Assembly (NCBI GenBank): GCA_907163375.1
Contig: CAJQUW010011567.1
Location: forward strand, 1 to 64,000
Length of the DNA: 64,000 bases
From: Prostheceraeus crozeri
Taxonomy: Eukaryota; Platyhelminthes; Polycladida; Euryleptidae
Direction of reading: 5' to 3'
The notes below the pieces were generated by a model that saw nothing but the letters and a program-made list of their open reading frames with translations, had not been told where the DNA came from and did no database searches. How positions within the stretch are numbered: the first letter of the stretch is position 1; every line of letters starts with the position of its first letter. Positions 44,854 through 59,800 of this stretch are shown in pieces. The translations under genes and the position numbers were made by a program.

Positions 44854-47800
44854 CTGAAGGAAGAAGACAGAATGAAGAGAATGCAGAGAAGCGTGATAAT
44901 GAGACTCACCCTCAAATCTCTCGGCATTTCCGTGGACGGATCATGACCATCAGCCAATGAAACGATGATACTGTCCGCATCCTGAAAATTGGAATAGTCA
45001 ACGTTCGCGAGAATGCACAAGAATTTACATATCACTGTGTAGTGTGTACATTCAGAAGCCAGACCTGTGAGACGGCGGCTGTCTATTGTCATTTACCATC
45101 ATTGCTAGAATTCATCTGTATTGTCATTTACTAGTAAATATTTGAAAGTGAAAGAGTCATGATTGGAGGAAATAACTTGATGTTAATTTCGTGGTGTGGA
45201 GATAGTCCTTGGAATTTTTATTTCAATAATATGCGATCTAAATCTGGCTTTGATTGTCACAAATTGTAAATTCAGACAATGATGCCAAATCCCAAGAGCC
45301 CGGGAAACATAGTAATACCGACAGATAAAAGCAAAAACACACCAATCAGAACATCATATTTGCTGGATTTCGTAACCGCCAATCAAACATGCCTGAGTTT
45401 TCATGCAAGACATAAAATATATTTTTGTATTTTTTATGTACATTAATCTTATGTATTAAAATTCATGCTTATTACCATGTACTCATTCTAATGCGAGAAT
45501 GAATGATGGAATTCTATAATTGCGCATATATGGTCGCATGGAAATGGCCAGCTGCTATGATTAAGACATAATAACGGCGTAGTACTCTGTGATACTGTCT
45601 GCTTCTTGAATGCCATTAAGCAAATATGAATATAAAAAGATTATTTCACATTTACACTGAGCATCAACAAACACGCGCTGAATGCTTCATTATGTGACTA
45701 TATGGGAGGTTCTTAAATTTCACCATTGTCAAAATCAATCAAAAATTAGTTCACTCGCTTTTTTAGTCACGAGGTATTATTCTGTTAAAACTAAAATAAC
45801 CCGATGCCTTTCGTCTTCCCGACTGCTACAAGGGCACACTGACAGGATTGCATGTGAAGGGATATTTTCTTTGGTCTCGGATTCGATATCTACTCACACT
45901 AGCTCATGACCTTTATTCGTAAGATTAGGCATTTTCGACGCAATCCAGTGAGAGTCAGCCGTCTTAGTAGACATCGCCGTTTTCTGTTCATCCAAAATGC
46001 TATAGTTGAAATAATTACCGCTGATAATCATGTCGCTGAAATGATGGACATTAATTATTTCAACTGTAGCATTTTGGATGAACAGAAAACGGCGATACCT
46101 ACTAAGACGGCTGAATCTCACTGGATTGCGTCAAAAATGTTTAATTTGATGAATAGACGCCATGACCCAGTCTGAGGAGATATCGAACCCGAAACCGAAG
46201 TATATAATCCTTGACATGCAGCCCTAACAGTGTGCCCTTGTAGCAGTCTGTAAGACGAAACGCGTCGGGTTATTTTAGTTTTAAATGAATAATGCCTCAT
46301 GACTAAAAAGCGCGTATAATGGTCCATCAACAAAATAAAATTTTACGGTGAATTTGGCTATGGCTGGAAAGCCTGGATATCAACATTTCTCGCTGCGTTC
46401 AATAACGGACTTTGATTGAAGCATAACATGACATCACTTGATTCCTTATATAAATCTCGAACTCGCTACCTTGCATTTTAATCACAAGTTCAACGACGAA
46501 GAGAAATACACTTTTGAATTATGAGATGAGAAAATATACTTCCAAAAAATCAAGTTATCAAGTGCTATGTAAGTATCAAATTCAAAGACTTTTTGTCAGA
46601 AAGTAACCATTGGCATTTCAATATGCTCCTCTAAATATTTATAGATTTATCCATTTCTGCAGCAGAAGCAGCTTCAAATGAGAATGTTTTGTTAAGATTA
46701 ACTCAGTCACAAAGTTCAATTTGAGAAATGGAGGATACTATGAGATACAGAATCGGCCAGTGGTTATATCAGATGAATGAGACTATGCACAACGAAAAAT
46801 GAGTAGAAATGCCTGTCACTTTGCGTCGCTATCATGCTTCTCAATATCAATTCTATTCTTATTAATTGCTTTCAGTAAATTGTTCCCGTAATAACAGTAA
46901 TTACTCATTCCGTTCACTTGTGGATACATGCGGTGAACGCTACGAGAAATAAGAAGACCATGAAAAAAAGAACATCGCACAACTTCCAGAATAGTCTTGC
47001 TCGTGTTAAAAATACATCAATTTCATTCATTCAATTTTCAAACATCACTTCAAATCTCTGCAAAAAATGTTTCGAGTTAGTGCAGACAAATCAAATCATC
47101 AGTTTTGTCACAAAGTTATAATTATAATTACTAAGGACAACTTAATGTACTATTACATCAATTTCAAATGTATAGATTTCTAAGTTTTCACGAAACCGCT
47201 GGAACTCATTGGCATGATAGAACCAACAAAACCCTAATCGAAGAGCTTGATCACTACAGTCCCTGATTGTAAGTTGATATTGACACAAGGATTTAAATAC
47301 CTCCACCTTTGCGATGTGTGAATAAGATAGATCCGCAATGCTGAAAACAAACAATTCGCAGACAAATCGAGTACAGAATACTCATAAACATGGAATAATG
47401 TGGGCTACATGTGGGCAATATCTAGCGATAACATAACTCAACCCGCTCTGTCTCCGGTAACTGACGATCCCAAACAATACAATTCTGTAGGTATATCGGC
47501 GTTCAATCTCTATCCTGCACGGAATGTCGCTTACCGACCATTAGTCCGGCAGCCAGAACGAGTTTCTGCAGGGAACGAGGACGAAAAATGAACTTTCGTG
47601 TATTGATGTACACCCGATTGTTCCTACGACTCTGAGCGTCTGACGGGTTCTATCCGGTTCCTCTTCTTATGAGACAGGACAAGGAAATGCACATAAAATA
47701 TAATGAGATGCAAAATGAAGCCTTCGTGGAAAAATGAGATATTCTATGTTTTCCTTGATTAACGAAAACGTGCTTTCAAGGTCTAGAGGAACAATTTTTG

Positions 47801-50800
47801 GCATGGAATGTCTTCAGGTTATTTCCTATCATGTTCATGTACCTTTGTCTATGAAGCTAAGCACATTTAGATTCAGCAAGCCTCCTTACGTCGGCAAATA
47901 CAATATTTCGGTCAATTTTTAACACATTCAACCACATTCTAACATTCATTACCGATTAGAATCATGAATAGAACACATGCATACGACAGGAAATGACTTG
48001 AAGATATTTTATACCAAATTTGTGCTCTAGACTAGGAAGTTTTCACAAAATCAGAGAAGACATAGAAAATTTCATTTTGCAAACAACTGCGATCTACGTC
48101 CCATTGGATTTGCATTGTGTTTTTTTTTGATCGAGTATTACAAGAGGAGGAACTAACTAGAACTCGGCAGACGTGTAGATTCGTAGTAGGCTTAGGGTGT
48201 ACATCATCTTATGAAAGTCTCATTTTCGGGCTCTCTCCCTGAAGAAACTCATTCTATCTGCCGGACTACATGCTCTGGATGTCTATGATTTGTATTATTT
48301 TTCTGATCCGACATATTTCACTTCTAAAGAAGTACAGAACCATAAGTTTTGAAATCCATTTTTTAACAGAAACTTCAATCTCCAGATTCAGCAATATTCC
48401 TTGTTTACAATCACTTCATCTGTTATCAGCTCATTGATATTTGTTTGAGTTGATCAAAGAACAGATTTAACCTTATCTTTACTCATAACCAATTGAAAAG
48501 TTGACAGACGCTTGTAAAAGCAAAGTCAATCTCATTGCCACAAAAGTACCGCCTGATCAAAGTAATGTTTGCTGTTTGAAATTCAACGGCAACATCGCTA
48601 GATGTCTGATCATGTGATGATGGTTCATATGACTCTTGTTTATCATTTTCGTTCATATGTCTGATAGCAGAGATCTTGCAATCAAAGCACATATCAGTCG
48701 AAATTTCGGTAAGTATCTTATCATCTCAGATTAATATGATATAAATGAATATGTTATTATTATTATTTAAATGCAATCTGTTAAAGAACAAAAATTAGGA
48801 TGTTAAATGATGTATATCTTTAAATGGGAGCTTCTTGCATTATAACCATGAGAACTTGGAAGGGCGGCCGGTGGGACGAATTTTCCGCCCCATTGCCATC
48901 CCATAAAGCGAACATGATCCCAACCCCTTCTTCCTTTTTTCATGATTTTTATTTCATTTCTTGTGTTAGGCCTGTTGTCATGCAGAGGTGGGCGCTGTTA
49001 CGTGTTGAACCGCATTTGCAATGCTGCTATCTCCATTCTACTATTACTTTCCTTTTCTTAGATAGCTAGTATAATTCTACTAATAATGTATGATGAATGA
49101 TATGATTTTACGTCACTACTGGGACTATACGGTGCTAACATAATTAGACTTTTATCCGGAGCGATGTGATCTTTTAGCCCGCATGCCCTTCCTGACGACT
49201 TCCAATGACACTTTCAGGGTTCAACCTCTGGACTCAAAGTTCGCTAGACCAAGCACTCAACCAGTGCGCCATCGAGACCACCAATCTCCTAATGTTAACC
49301 GTTTTACTTTACTATTACCAACTATTGCAATTATTGGCTTTAATGCATCCCTACCAACATTTGCGATGTATGAAGGCTATTTGCACATTGTAGATTCAAC
49401 ATGACAATTGCCTTTTTACGTACTTTTTTTAAGTAACATGCCAATCTAGTAGCTCCCACATATGCTTATGTGCAATAATCTAACATCATTCCATTATAAT
49501 AAGAATGTAGACGCTTCATGTCTCATAATAATATCTCACGATTATTATCTTAAAATTTTAACTGGCGATGTTTTCTTAATTTTGGAAAGAAAACTACATT
49601 TTGTATTAAGTATTGACTTCTAGCAAGCTGACGCGTTTCAACACTTGAATTCTATGGATAGAAAAGACGCTTCCTCAGTGAGACTAACCACGTGAAGAAA
49701 CGTGCGCAAATGATCGAATTCGTCTACCTGACTATTATCGTCACCCATCACCAACAAGTGAATGATCAGAAATGCTGAGAAACTACGTTTTGATGTCAAA
49801 TATTTTCCCCGTAACTATCGCATGAGAAAATGACTCTCAGGACTGTCCCATTCCCATTCTCAGCAACAAGCCTGGAACTATGTGACGAACCCAAGAACAT
49901 CCAAGCATTGAAAGATTTACTTTAAAATCACTTGGAATAAGGATTATTGAATATGATGTCAAATATTTGCATTATCTACATGAAGAAATCTTGCAAGGGG
50001 AGGACGACAATAATACTTGACATCAGGGGCGTACAAAGGATTAATTTTTTTTTTGGGGGGGGGGGGAAGGGCGGAATGTCGACTATCTATTTATCTGATA
50101 GATCTTAACATTCTCAACAAGGTATCGGATAACATGTGACCTGTCACTCACGCAGTTGATGGCTATGTCACTTGCATGTATGTTGTACCTTCATATTGAG
50201 AAGATATTCATTGCGAATGGAACATAGTTTGGGCATTCGAATGAAATTTTTTGTGCCATTATATTGCTCAATAAGTCATTAGTTAATGCTTTTGCAATCC
50301 TAAAGAATATCATTGGCTCAGACAAGATCGTGACAGTAATGGAGGTGGCATCATTATCTACTGTAAGTCGAAACTCTCGATTAGGAAGCTAAGCCATTCT
50401 TTCACAAGTGCTATCAAGTCTAACATTTCATGCATTCGTGTTGATGAATTTGATGTAACAGTCATAGTCGTCTATCATCCATATTGGGGTAAAGCCACTG
50501 CCCATGATACTTTGCTTGTCTCTTTGCAGAATCTTGTAGATGACTCGGAGTCTTCGCATATTGTAATTTTGGGTGACGTCAATGATTTGCGTCACAGTAT
50601 TCAAGACTTTTGTACTTACAATAACATGATACAGTTAGTCACATTTCCGACTCGTGGTGCCAACACTTTAGATATTGTAATCACTAATCAGCCCTCAAAA
50701 TTTTGTTCCCCTATTTGCATTTCTCCTCTTGGTCGCTCGGACCATAAAGGTGTATTTGTGAATAAAGAGGCCATCCCCCTCAAGTCAACTACTAAGGTCA

Positions 50801-53800
50801 GAGTCCGCTCTTGTTCTCCTTCCGATTTCGCTCAGTGTAACAGAGTTCTTTCTACTGCTGATTGGCATGACTTCTTGTTATCACATGATAACATTGATGA
50901 TATGGTTGAAGACTTCCAATCTTTTTTACTGTACTGCTATGACCTCTTCTATACAGTTAAGAATGTGCGTATGCGCTCTTCTGACCCTCCCTGGCTTACT
51001 CCTGCCTTGAAAGCCATATCGGATGCTAGGGATAAAGCTCTATCTCGCGGTAATTACGCCAAATTTCTCCAATTACGTGAACGTTTCATCAGTGAGCTAG
51101 CTAAGTCTAAAGATCACTACTTTGCTCGCCTGTCTTCTCTAACTCATTCCGAGAAATGGAAGTCAATAAAACATCAGCTCAGTAGTTCCTCCAAACATTT
51201 GCCTATGACACAGGATAAAGCTGAAGAGCTAAATAATCTGTTTATGTCGAACTTTTCTCCTCTTGACATTCAGTCCTTCTCAGATAACCGTCCCTATTCC
51301 CGTAATGACTCTGTTGTTCATGAATCAGAAGTATTCAACCTCATCAGAAGTTGTAAGTCAAACTCATGTGGGCCTGAAGGTCTCCCAGGATTCTTCTATC
51401 GTAATTTCGCTGAAGCTCTTACTACTCCCTTAACTATCATTCTGAACATTTGTATGCAATCCGGAATTTTCCCAAAACAATGGAAATGTGCTAATGTACT
51501 TCCCTTGCCCAAAAAAGACAGTGATGAGTACCGTCCCATCTCTATTCTTCCTTTCCCAAGTAAAATTCTCGAAAAACTGATAAGAAATTCAGTACTTCTT
51601 CCGGCTTTGACTCAACAACTTGACAAAAGACAGTTTGCCTATATCTCGAATGGCTTTGGTGGATGCACAAACGCACTTTTATCAATTCGGCTAACAGCTC
51701 TCCAGCACATTTCTCTTCACAAATCTAACATCGTCAGAGTTCTTGCAGTGGACTTCAGAAAGGCATTTGATTGCATAAGTCACAACTTACTTTTGGAGAA
51801 TTTGATGAAAAATTTTGAATGTTCCCCTCACTTGATTTCTCTCATTAGAAGTTTCTTAAGTGATCGCCTTCAAAGAGTTTGTACGAATAGCTTTCAAACT
51901 TCGTGGAAAAACACTACCAGTGGAGTTCCTCAGGGCTCTGTTCTTGGCCCGTTACTTTTTACTCTCTACATAAATGATCTCCCAACCTTTGAAAATACGA
52001 AGATAGTTGCTTACGCGGACGATGTTACTCTTCTTCATCTTGACTCTTTCGATTCAAATGACGCGTGCTCCTTCCAGACTGATATTGACACTTTCTCCGA
52101 ATGGGCTGCCTCTAAAAGACTGGTTATCAATGCTATGAAAACTAAAACGATGTGCATGAACAGAATCTCTAGTTTTGATGTTATCACTCCTATTGTTATC
52201 CAGGATCATATAATTGAAAATGTAAATTGTTTGAAGATCCTGGGAGTATTTTTCCAGTCTGACCTCAGTTGGTCTAGTCATTTTTCAGATCTTTATGCAA
52301 AATGTTGCAGGAAGATGTCTTTTGTAAAACGCATGAAGCTCAATCGTAACTCTGATGAAATCATTTGGCAAGTTTATGTCAGCTACGTTTACTGCCATAT
52401 TGTTGCATGCTGGCCACTTATTTGTGATCTGCCTCAAACTGACTTTCGCAAACTTGAGAGGCTTGACCGTATTGCTCGGAAGTGGGCCAATATCTGCAGC
52501 GACCATCAATCTTGTCTCCGCGATATGCTGGATGCGTCATGCATCAAACTTATCAAGAAAATTGCTCGACACAATGACTTCCATCCCCTCTCTCAGTATT
52601 TTGTCAAAAGAAACATTTCTCGCTCCTTGCGGCATAGCAGAATTTTACTTCCACTACAGCGTCGATCAGCAATGTACAACAAAAGCTTTGTAAAATTTTC
52701 GTATGCGTCTTGATGTCGTTTTGTATCCCCTCCCCCCTTACTGTCAAATACCGCTTTTGTATTGACGAAATAAAGAATTATCATCATCATCAACCTGAAG
52801 CATAGATGTACCTTTTGAAGTTGAAAGCCGGAGTGGGCCATTTTCAAATCACCGATTCAAATAGACGCGGGTGACTTTGGATATGAAAAGCGGTGGCGGG
52901 CCACGCATTGCCTACCACTGTTAGCCGATCAAAGATGGAACAATCTGAATTGTTTGCTTGAATACGATATATAAATAGCATCATTTCTATGCGAATCAAA
53001 ATCCAGCCAATCAATTTCATCTAAATAAGCTTGAGCATGGGTCGAGATGAATACCTGTGACAGTCACTTGAACATTGGACAATTCATATAATAAAAGTGC
53101 ATCTTCCATTTAAGTACAAGTAAATAATTCCAAGTGCGAAAAATATCGAAGGGAAGAGTGCAGTAACACGATGGATAAGCACATGAACTTATACAAAAGA
53201 TCCATTTAGCAGATATAAATAGTCAAGGCGGAATCTCTTCAGTAAATTTGTTTGGATATATTCACAATGTATGAAACACTGATAAAAATTGACAGAAACA
53301 ACAAATGAATAACAAACATCATCAACATCAAATTTACAACTTCAAACTAAGGCTGGGGGAGGCTAAAACATTTTAAACCGGTCAACGGTTTCATATTCAA
53401 CCACTGAAATAGAATTGTTTACCGTTCTATTAACCAGTTTAAAGCGAACTAATAAACCACACCCAGCCTTCAAACAGGTAGTTTACAACATGTTATCTGA
53501 CCAGTTTCAAAAGATTCAACACTCTGTAAATATCAAACCTTGGGATAATATCTTTCAAACAAAACACTAATGAAATCTATACGAAAGGCACTGCATGAAA
53601 AATACTTACAACATCTTTCGCCTAAAATGAGATGTCAGAGACAGCAGTTACTGGAGCGCAATAATCGAAAGTCAAAAGCAAATCCATGCAAAAGATAGAT
53701 GAGATACGGGTACTTGGTTGACCTTGAGGCCTAGCACATTACAGTTACTGAAAACGGCACAAACACACGGAAACGGCACTAGCATAGGATTCATCAAGTT

Positions 53801-56800
53801 AAATTCGCAAACCGGCTTGATGTCATCTCAAGTCCGTCTATGTTGAGTGAATGAATTATTTACAGTCAACTCTCGATATAGCGACCGCGCTCGGTTCCGC
53901 TGGAAACGGTCGCATTGGCGCGACGGTCGCTATACCAAGAGAGTGCGATTAAGGCTTTTTAATGAGTAGTATTGCATCAAATGATTAGTTTTGAGCAGTT
54001 TTGAATTAGTTTTGAACATCCCATTACTTTCCCAACTAGCATGGAACATTCTACATTGGAAAATATCAACTCTTATTCTACAATAGATGTATTATTTTTC
54101 ATTGCCAAAACTACATGTAGGCCCTATATAGGCCTACCGCGTTTAAGTTAAAGCGACAGACCTAACAGCTTACCGATACTTCAAACACCACCTCAGTTAC
54201 TGACTGTCTCTCTTGAAATAATTGTCGATGGTTGATTGTCGACGTCTTGCTGTAGACTCCTTTTCGTAAGAATTCCACAATGCCATCACTGCTGCAGATG
54301 ATTTCTCCATTCCCGTTGCATTGAAATGGCGACGTAGTGTATCGAGCATTTCATTTATGTGGAAGGGCTGAAGGGCAGTTGGGAAGTCGCTGTCGTCATC
54401 TTCAGATTCCTCATTGTCTTCTTGTATGGTTGGTGCTGTATATGGATTGTCCTCGAAGGATTCAGTTTGACCCTCTGAGCTAATGAATTCGTTGAATGTT
54501 ATGGGATCCTTGAGTTTCAATCCATTGACAGCTTTTTCGAACAGCTGTGCCAGTGGTATGTCATCCTCATCCTCGGATCCTTCACCGGCGCTCTCCTCTC
54601 CGACCGTAGCTTCATTTCCAACTGTGTCTTCTGAAACGCCAGTCCGCCTGAAACATTTGGAGACGGTTTCAGGTCTGCATGCAGAAATGGCTTCACTCAT
54701 CCAAGTGATGGATAGATGGACGTCGATACTTTTGTGAACGCTGTTGACATCGCCATCCATGGATTCGGCCTTCAAGATGACGAAATTCAATAGTCTCTGT
54801 TGATATTGTCGCTTTACAGTTGCAATGATTCCTTGATCGAGAGGCTGGAGCACGGACGTGGTGTTCGACGGCATGAATAGGAGTTTCACATTGGTATACC
54901 TGACATCGTGAGGATGAGATGGAGCGTTATCAAGGAGCAGCAAGATCTTACGTCCTTGCCTCGCCATCTTGCTGTTGAGTGAGTTCAGCCAATCTTGGAA
55001 GATTCTGCTCGTCATCCAAGCTTTCTTGTTATGCGTCCAGGTCACAGGGAGTTTCTGCATGTTGCATCCCTTGAAACATCGCGGTCTTGCGGCTTTTCCT
55101 ATCACGAGTGGCTTTTCGAAGTCTCCAACAGCATTGACGCACAGGAGAAGAGTAAGCCGTTCTTTGCTCTTCTTTCCACCGGCAGCGTCGTCCCCACGCA
55201 CATGAAGTGACCTGTCAGGCATCGCTCGAAACAGGATCCCCGTTTCATCACAATTGAAGATGTCCTTCATGTCATATCCATGCAGGAGAAGAGGTAGCCT
55301 CTTTTTGTAGTCTTCTACAACAACGGGATCAACGGAAGCTCTCTCTCCGGAGAGTTTGACGGCGCAAATGTTGTGTCGTTTCTTGAAGTTGGATAGCCAA
55401 CCCTGTGATGCTGAGAACGACGATATGTTGAGTTCCTTAGCGACGCGAAGAGCTTCAGCTTGAATAATGGGTCCATTGATGGCCATATTCATTGCCCGCT
55501 TCCGCGTGAACCATTCGAAGACAGCATTCTCAAGCTCCTCGTGATGAGAATGCCCAAACTTCAGTCGCTTCGCCTCCCTGTTCGATCCTTTCTCAATTTC
55601 CTCTAGAACCTCAGCCTTGCGCTTGATGATGGACTGAATTTGAGTCTTTCCAACGCCGAATTGCTCGCTGATCTTCTTCGCAGATAGAGTCGATGAGAGT
55701 TGCAAGACTTCAGCTTTCCGGTCCAACGTGAGAGCACGACGTTTAGCAGTTAAGATCTTGCGGCTAGCCATGCTGAATGCAGATGAGCTTGAAAAGTGAT
55801 GCACTATACACTGAACATTCTCCACAAACTTTCATCTTACATGACTGACGCAATCCAGCCTTCGGCAGCCTATCAAAATCCAGTCACAATCAATATCCAC
55901 ACATGCCGATGAGGGGGAGATCTGTAGTTGTGGCGAGCATCTGGATTACGTTTCATCGTAATTGATGTCGACTTAAGATGTCAATTGACACAAACAAAGA
56001 GTGACATTTCGCTCTGACTGTCTACAATCAACGGATCAAATTACCATCCAAGATTACAACATCAAAAATTGCGTCAATTTACCGTCGGTCTATTAGGCAA
56101 TTGGGTGAAATCAAAATTACTTTGACACTTTGTTAGTACTCTACAGTGTTGCACGGTCGCTGTGTCAAGAGAAAATGGTCTGTTCGTTCCCGATAAAACC
56201 GGTCGCAAGACGCGACGGTCGCTATATCAAGGGGTCGTTACATCGAGACTCCGATATACGTGATTTCCTATCTTGTCATTCGGTACCACGAGAGACCGGT
56301 CGTTAAAGCGCGACGGTCGCTATATCAAGACGGTCGCTAACCGAGGTTTGACTGTATATGTACTTGCATGTATCTAATGATTAATTTTCCGTTCGAGCGT
56401 TTAACTCATAAAGAATAAGTATGCAGTTTCGTACATTTCAAAATATTGCTATTGAACATCTATCGAATATACTGCACCATTTACAACGCTGCCTTTTTCA
56501 TTTATTTACTTTATAAAACATTCAAATACCATATTCTTCGAACAACAGTCGTCTTCTTACAGTAGCCTAACCTGTTCTCAGTAGTGTATGTTAATAGTCG
56601 TCTTTGAATAATCACAGCAGCTACTATTCGAAGCTATGAATCCCGGAAATAGATAATGCTGCTACCATCTATGTAGACACTTACTGTTTGAGTTTTACAT
56701 TCTTAGTGCTACTAATGATGTATGTTAAGCAATACATTAATTTCAAGCATGGTCCGTAACTATAGGGCATGATAAAAAATGAAATTACCGAGTACACGAA

Positions 56801-59800
56801 AATGCACACTAGTAGCTTTTTGGTAATGGAGCCTGAGCCCATGCCGCTCATGCAATTTTGTTTTCAATTTGGTGTCAGAATGATCTTCGAGCAAAATGGT
56901 CTTTTTAAAGCCGTCCAAAAGAAAGCAGGAGAAGCGTTTCCAGCAACATATAAAACTTATGTTTCTGTTAAATTTTAGTAGAAAAGTCAATAGCCTCTGA
57001 CAGTTTCAAAGTAGGCCTAAATAAACATACTTTCAAACTGCACTTTCTGACTAACATTTTAACAGAAACATGGGTTTCATGCATAGAAGTTGCTGAAAAT
57101 CTTTCTGTAGTCAAAATTTCAGTATGCGGCTTCACTTGGACAGTTTCAAAAAGACAATTTTGGAGACAGTTTTGTACGACAACCGTTTTCACCTGAAACC
57201 TTCAATTTGATGCGGCAACTTGACTTATAAGTGAAAGGAGAGGCAGCCATTTACACTTTTAGGAGGCGCAAATTGTATCATCAATTCTGTTATGTCCTAA
57301 ATGTTGTCAGAGCTCGCTGTTTACGCACCGCTTTTATATAACACGTTTCGAATACATGATTTTAAATTTATGTAGATCTATTCGACTTTACCAAGTTGCG
57401 TTGATGAGTTTGCAATAACCTAAATCCTACATCGCCAATAGTATCATATCGAAATGTCGTCTGCAAAAAAGTGAAAAATGGCAAACATTGCCATGGGACG
57501 GGTATGGGACTACCTAGCAACACACGTATCTAGAAAAGCCAATGCGGTACAGTAGACTCCGCTTAAACGGGACTCGGTTAAACGGGAAATCCGCTTAATT
57601 GATAGGATAGGTCTGGAGACCAATTCTCGTAATGTAAATTACATCGGATAATCGGGATGTGACTCCGCTTAATCGGGACAAAAATTTTCACTTTCATAAA
57701 AATAATTCGATTAGAATCGACGAGATCATTTGACAATGATTTGAAAATAGATTAACCATTATAATAATTATCAGGCGTTGTTTGTTGTCGTCGCATGAAG
57801 GTCACGCGCATTCTCCGTGGTAAGCGTAAGCATTGAGAAACTTTAGGGAAGGACAGAGCAATGCATTGATTGGAGCTCGGTCTCATAGTGAGTGCGTGCG
57901 AAGAAATGTTGAAAGATGCAAAACTCGATGAAAGAAGGTGCAGTCATAGCAAAGCGAAAGTCGATAGCACTTTCACGCCATAACACCAATTAGCTTACTT
58001 CCACTGCATTATTTCTCTGCATGCTTGAATTGACGATCTCGCATAACGATATGGCAACAAAGTGAAAAGACCTGAGCCTGACGGATAAAATCAAGTTGCT
58101 TCGAGAATTGCAATCTACACCAAGAATGACTCAAGTTGCGGTGGCTCAAAAATTTGGCGTATCAACTTCTCAAGTGTCAAGGCTGGTTTAACAGAGGAGT
58201 CTCTACTCAAAGCTCATGAAAGTGGAGATTGTCGACAACAGAAACGCGTCCGGCTGGGGAAAGATGCAATGGTGGATAAAGCTTTGTTGCTGTGGTTGCA
58301 TCAGAAAACAAGCCAAGGATCGCGTATTAGTGGTCCCATTTTGAAAGAAAAGGCAATGGAAATTGCTACCACTAAGGGAGTTGAATTTTCTCCGTCGGAT
58401 GGCTGGTTAGATCGTTGGAAAAAAGGCACAATGTGGTGTACAAAAAACAATACGGTGAAAAGCTCTCTGCTGATGGCACTGGTGCGTCCACGTGGATTGA
58501 AGACAGTCTCCCCAGCATTCTTGAATCCTTCCATAAAGACGATATTTTTCATGCTGACGAAACGGGACTATATTTCCGTGCTTACCCCGATAGAGGACAT
58601 TGCTTAAAGAACGACACGCTTTCAGGTGGAAAGGCTGCCAAAGACAGGATTACGGTGCTCTTTTGTGTGAATATGACGGGCACGGAGAAGCTGCCCATAC
58701 TTGTGATCGGCGAGAGTAAGCAACCGCGATCATTTCCAAAAGATCGGTCTAAATTGCCGATCGAGTATGACCATTCTTACAATGCGTGAATGACCTCCGA
58801 CATTTTCCGCCGTTGGCTTCTTCGATAAAGAACTGGAAAGGGCACTACCGATCAACGCTCAATTCCCGCATCATCGCTGAACTTGATGTCGACCCGAACC
58901 GCCTTGCAATGGATGTTGAAAAAAAGATCAGTGTTCTAGATGCCCTCCACATTTCGAAATCGTCATGGGACGAAGTTCTTCCGAAAACTATTACCAATTG
59001 CTTCCGCAAAGCTTGCAGTCGTAAGCAGCTAACCGAATCGTCGGGGACCGAGTCTTGCTTAGAAGATGTCGACTTGCCTCACAGCATGACGGCAAATGAG
59101 TTTGATGAGTTTGTCCTCATGGACGTTGGTGTGGAAACATTAAGTGGTGAATTAACGAACGAAGAACTTCTAGAGGCTGTCACTGAAAATAATTCAGCAA
59201 CAACGGCTCAGGAATCGATAGAAGTCGACGACGACGACGACGAGCCTCCACTATCTACCAAACAGCTGCCGGACTTTGTCGGTCTTTTTCGAAAATACGT
59301 TCAGCAACAAGGAATCGCTCCTGCTGAGGCCATCTCGTTCCGTTCCGTGGAGGCGTCCGTTCACAACGAGATTGCGTCACGTGCAAAACAGCAAACACTA
59401 GATGACTTTCTCAACAACGACAAGTAAAAAGATAAACTTGACTGTTTTCACGTTCATTATACTTTTGTAATTGATACAGATTTGTTTTGAGCACTCGTTT
59501 TTGGTCCTATTTTTGAACATCGGGTTGTTTTAGAGTAATTCAATTCCAACTTCGGCTAATCGGGAAATCCGCTTAAACGGGACAGATCGGCTTCTCCCGG
59601 CGTGTCCCGATTAAGCGGAGTCTACTGTATTTGTAATAGAGAAATCTATGGTTTGAAACCTTGCCACTCTTTTTCCTTTGTATCAAATTCTTGTTTTAAT
59701 ATCCCAATCCTCTCATGTGTCTAACTTATAAAATTGAAGGCCTCATTATCTAGACTATTACAAGTTTATCTGATATTTTACTACTGGTCATAGTGCACAT

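Larger units (their letters stand above)
46313..50270. other. Intron DNA; short repeats only
   Basis: Within the 15.3-kb intron of the minus-strand gene. It holds two copies of the TTTTCGG...CTGCCGGACTA motif and a SINE head (listed separately). The minus-strand frame 48692-48483 (KISAIRHMNENDKQES and onward) looks weakly coding but contains a stop and fits no junction phase. Confidence 0.4.

Noticed and set aside
48483-48692. An additional exon of the C2-like gene
   Set aside because: It carries an in-frame stop and cannot join the neighbouring exons in phase. The flanking exons already join directly.
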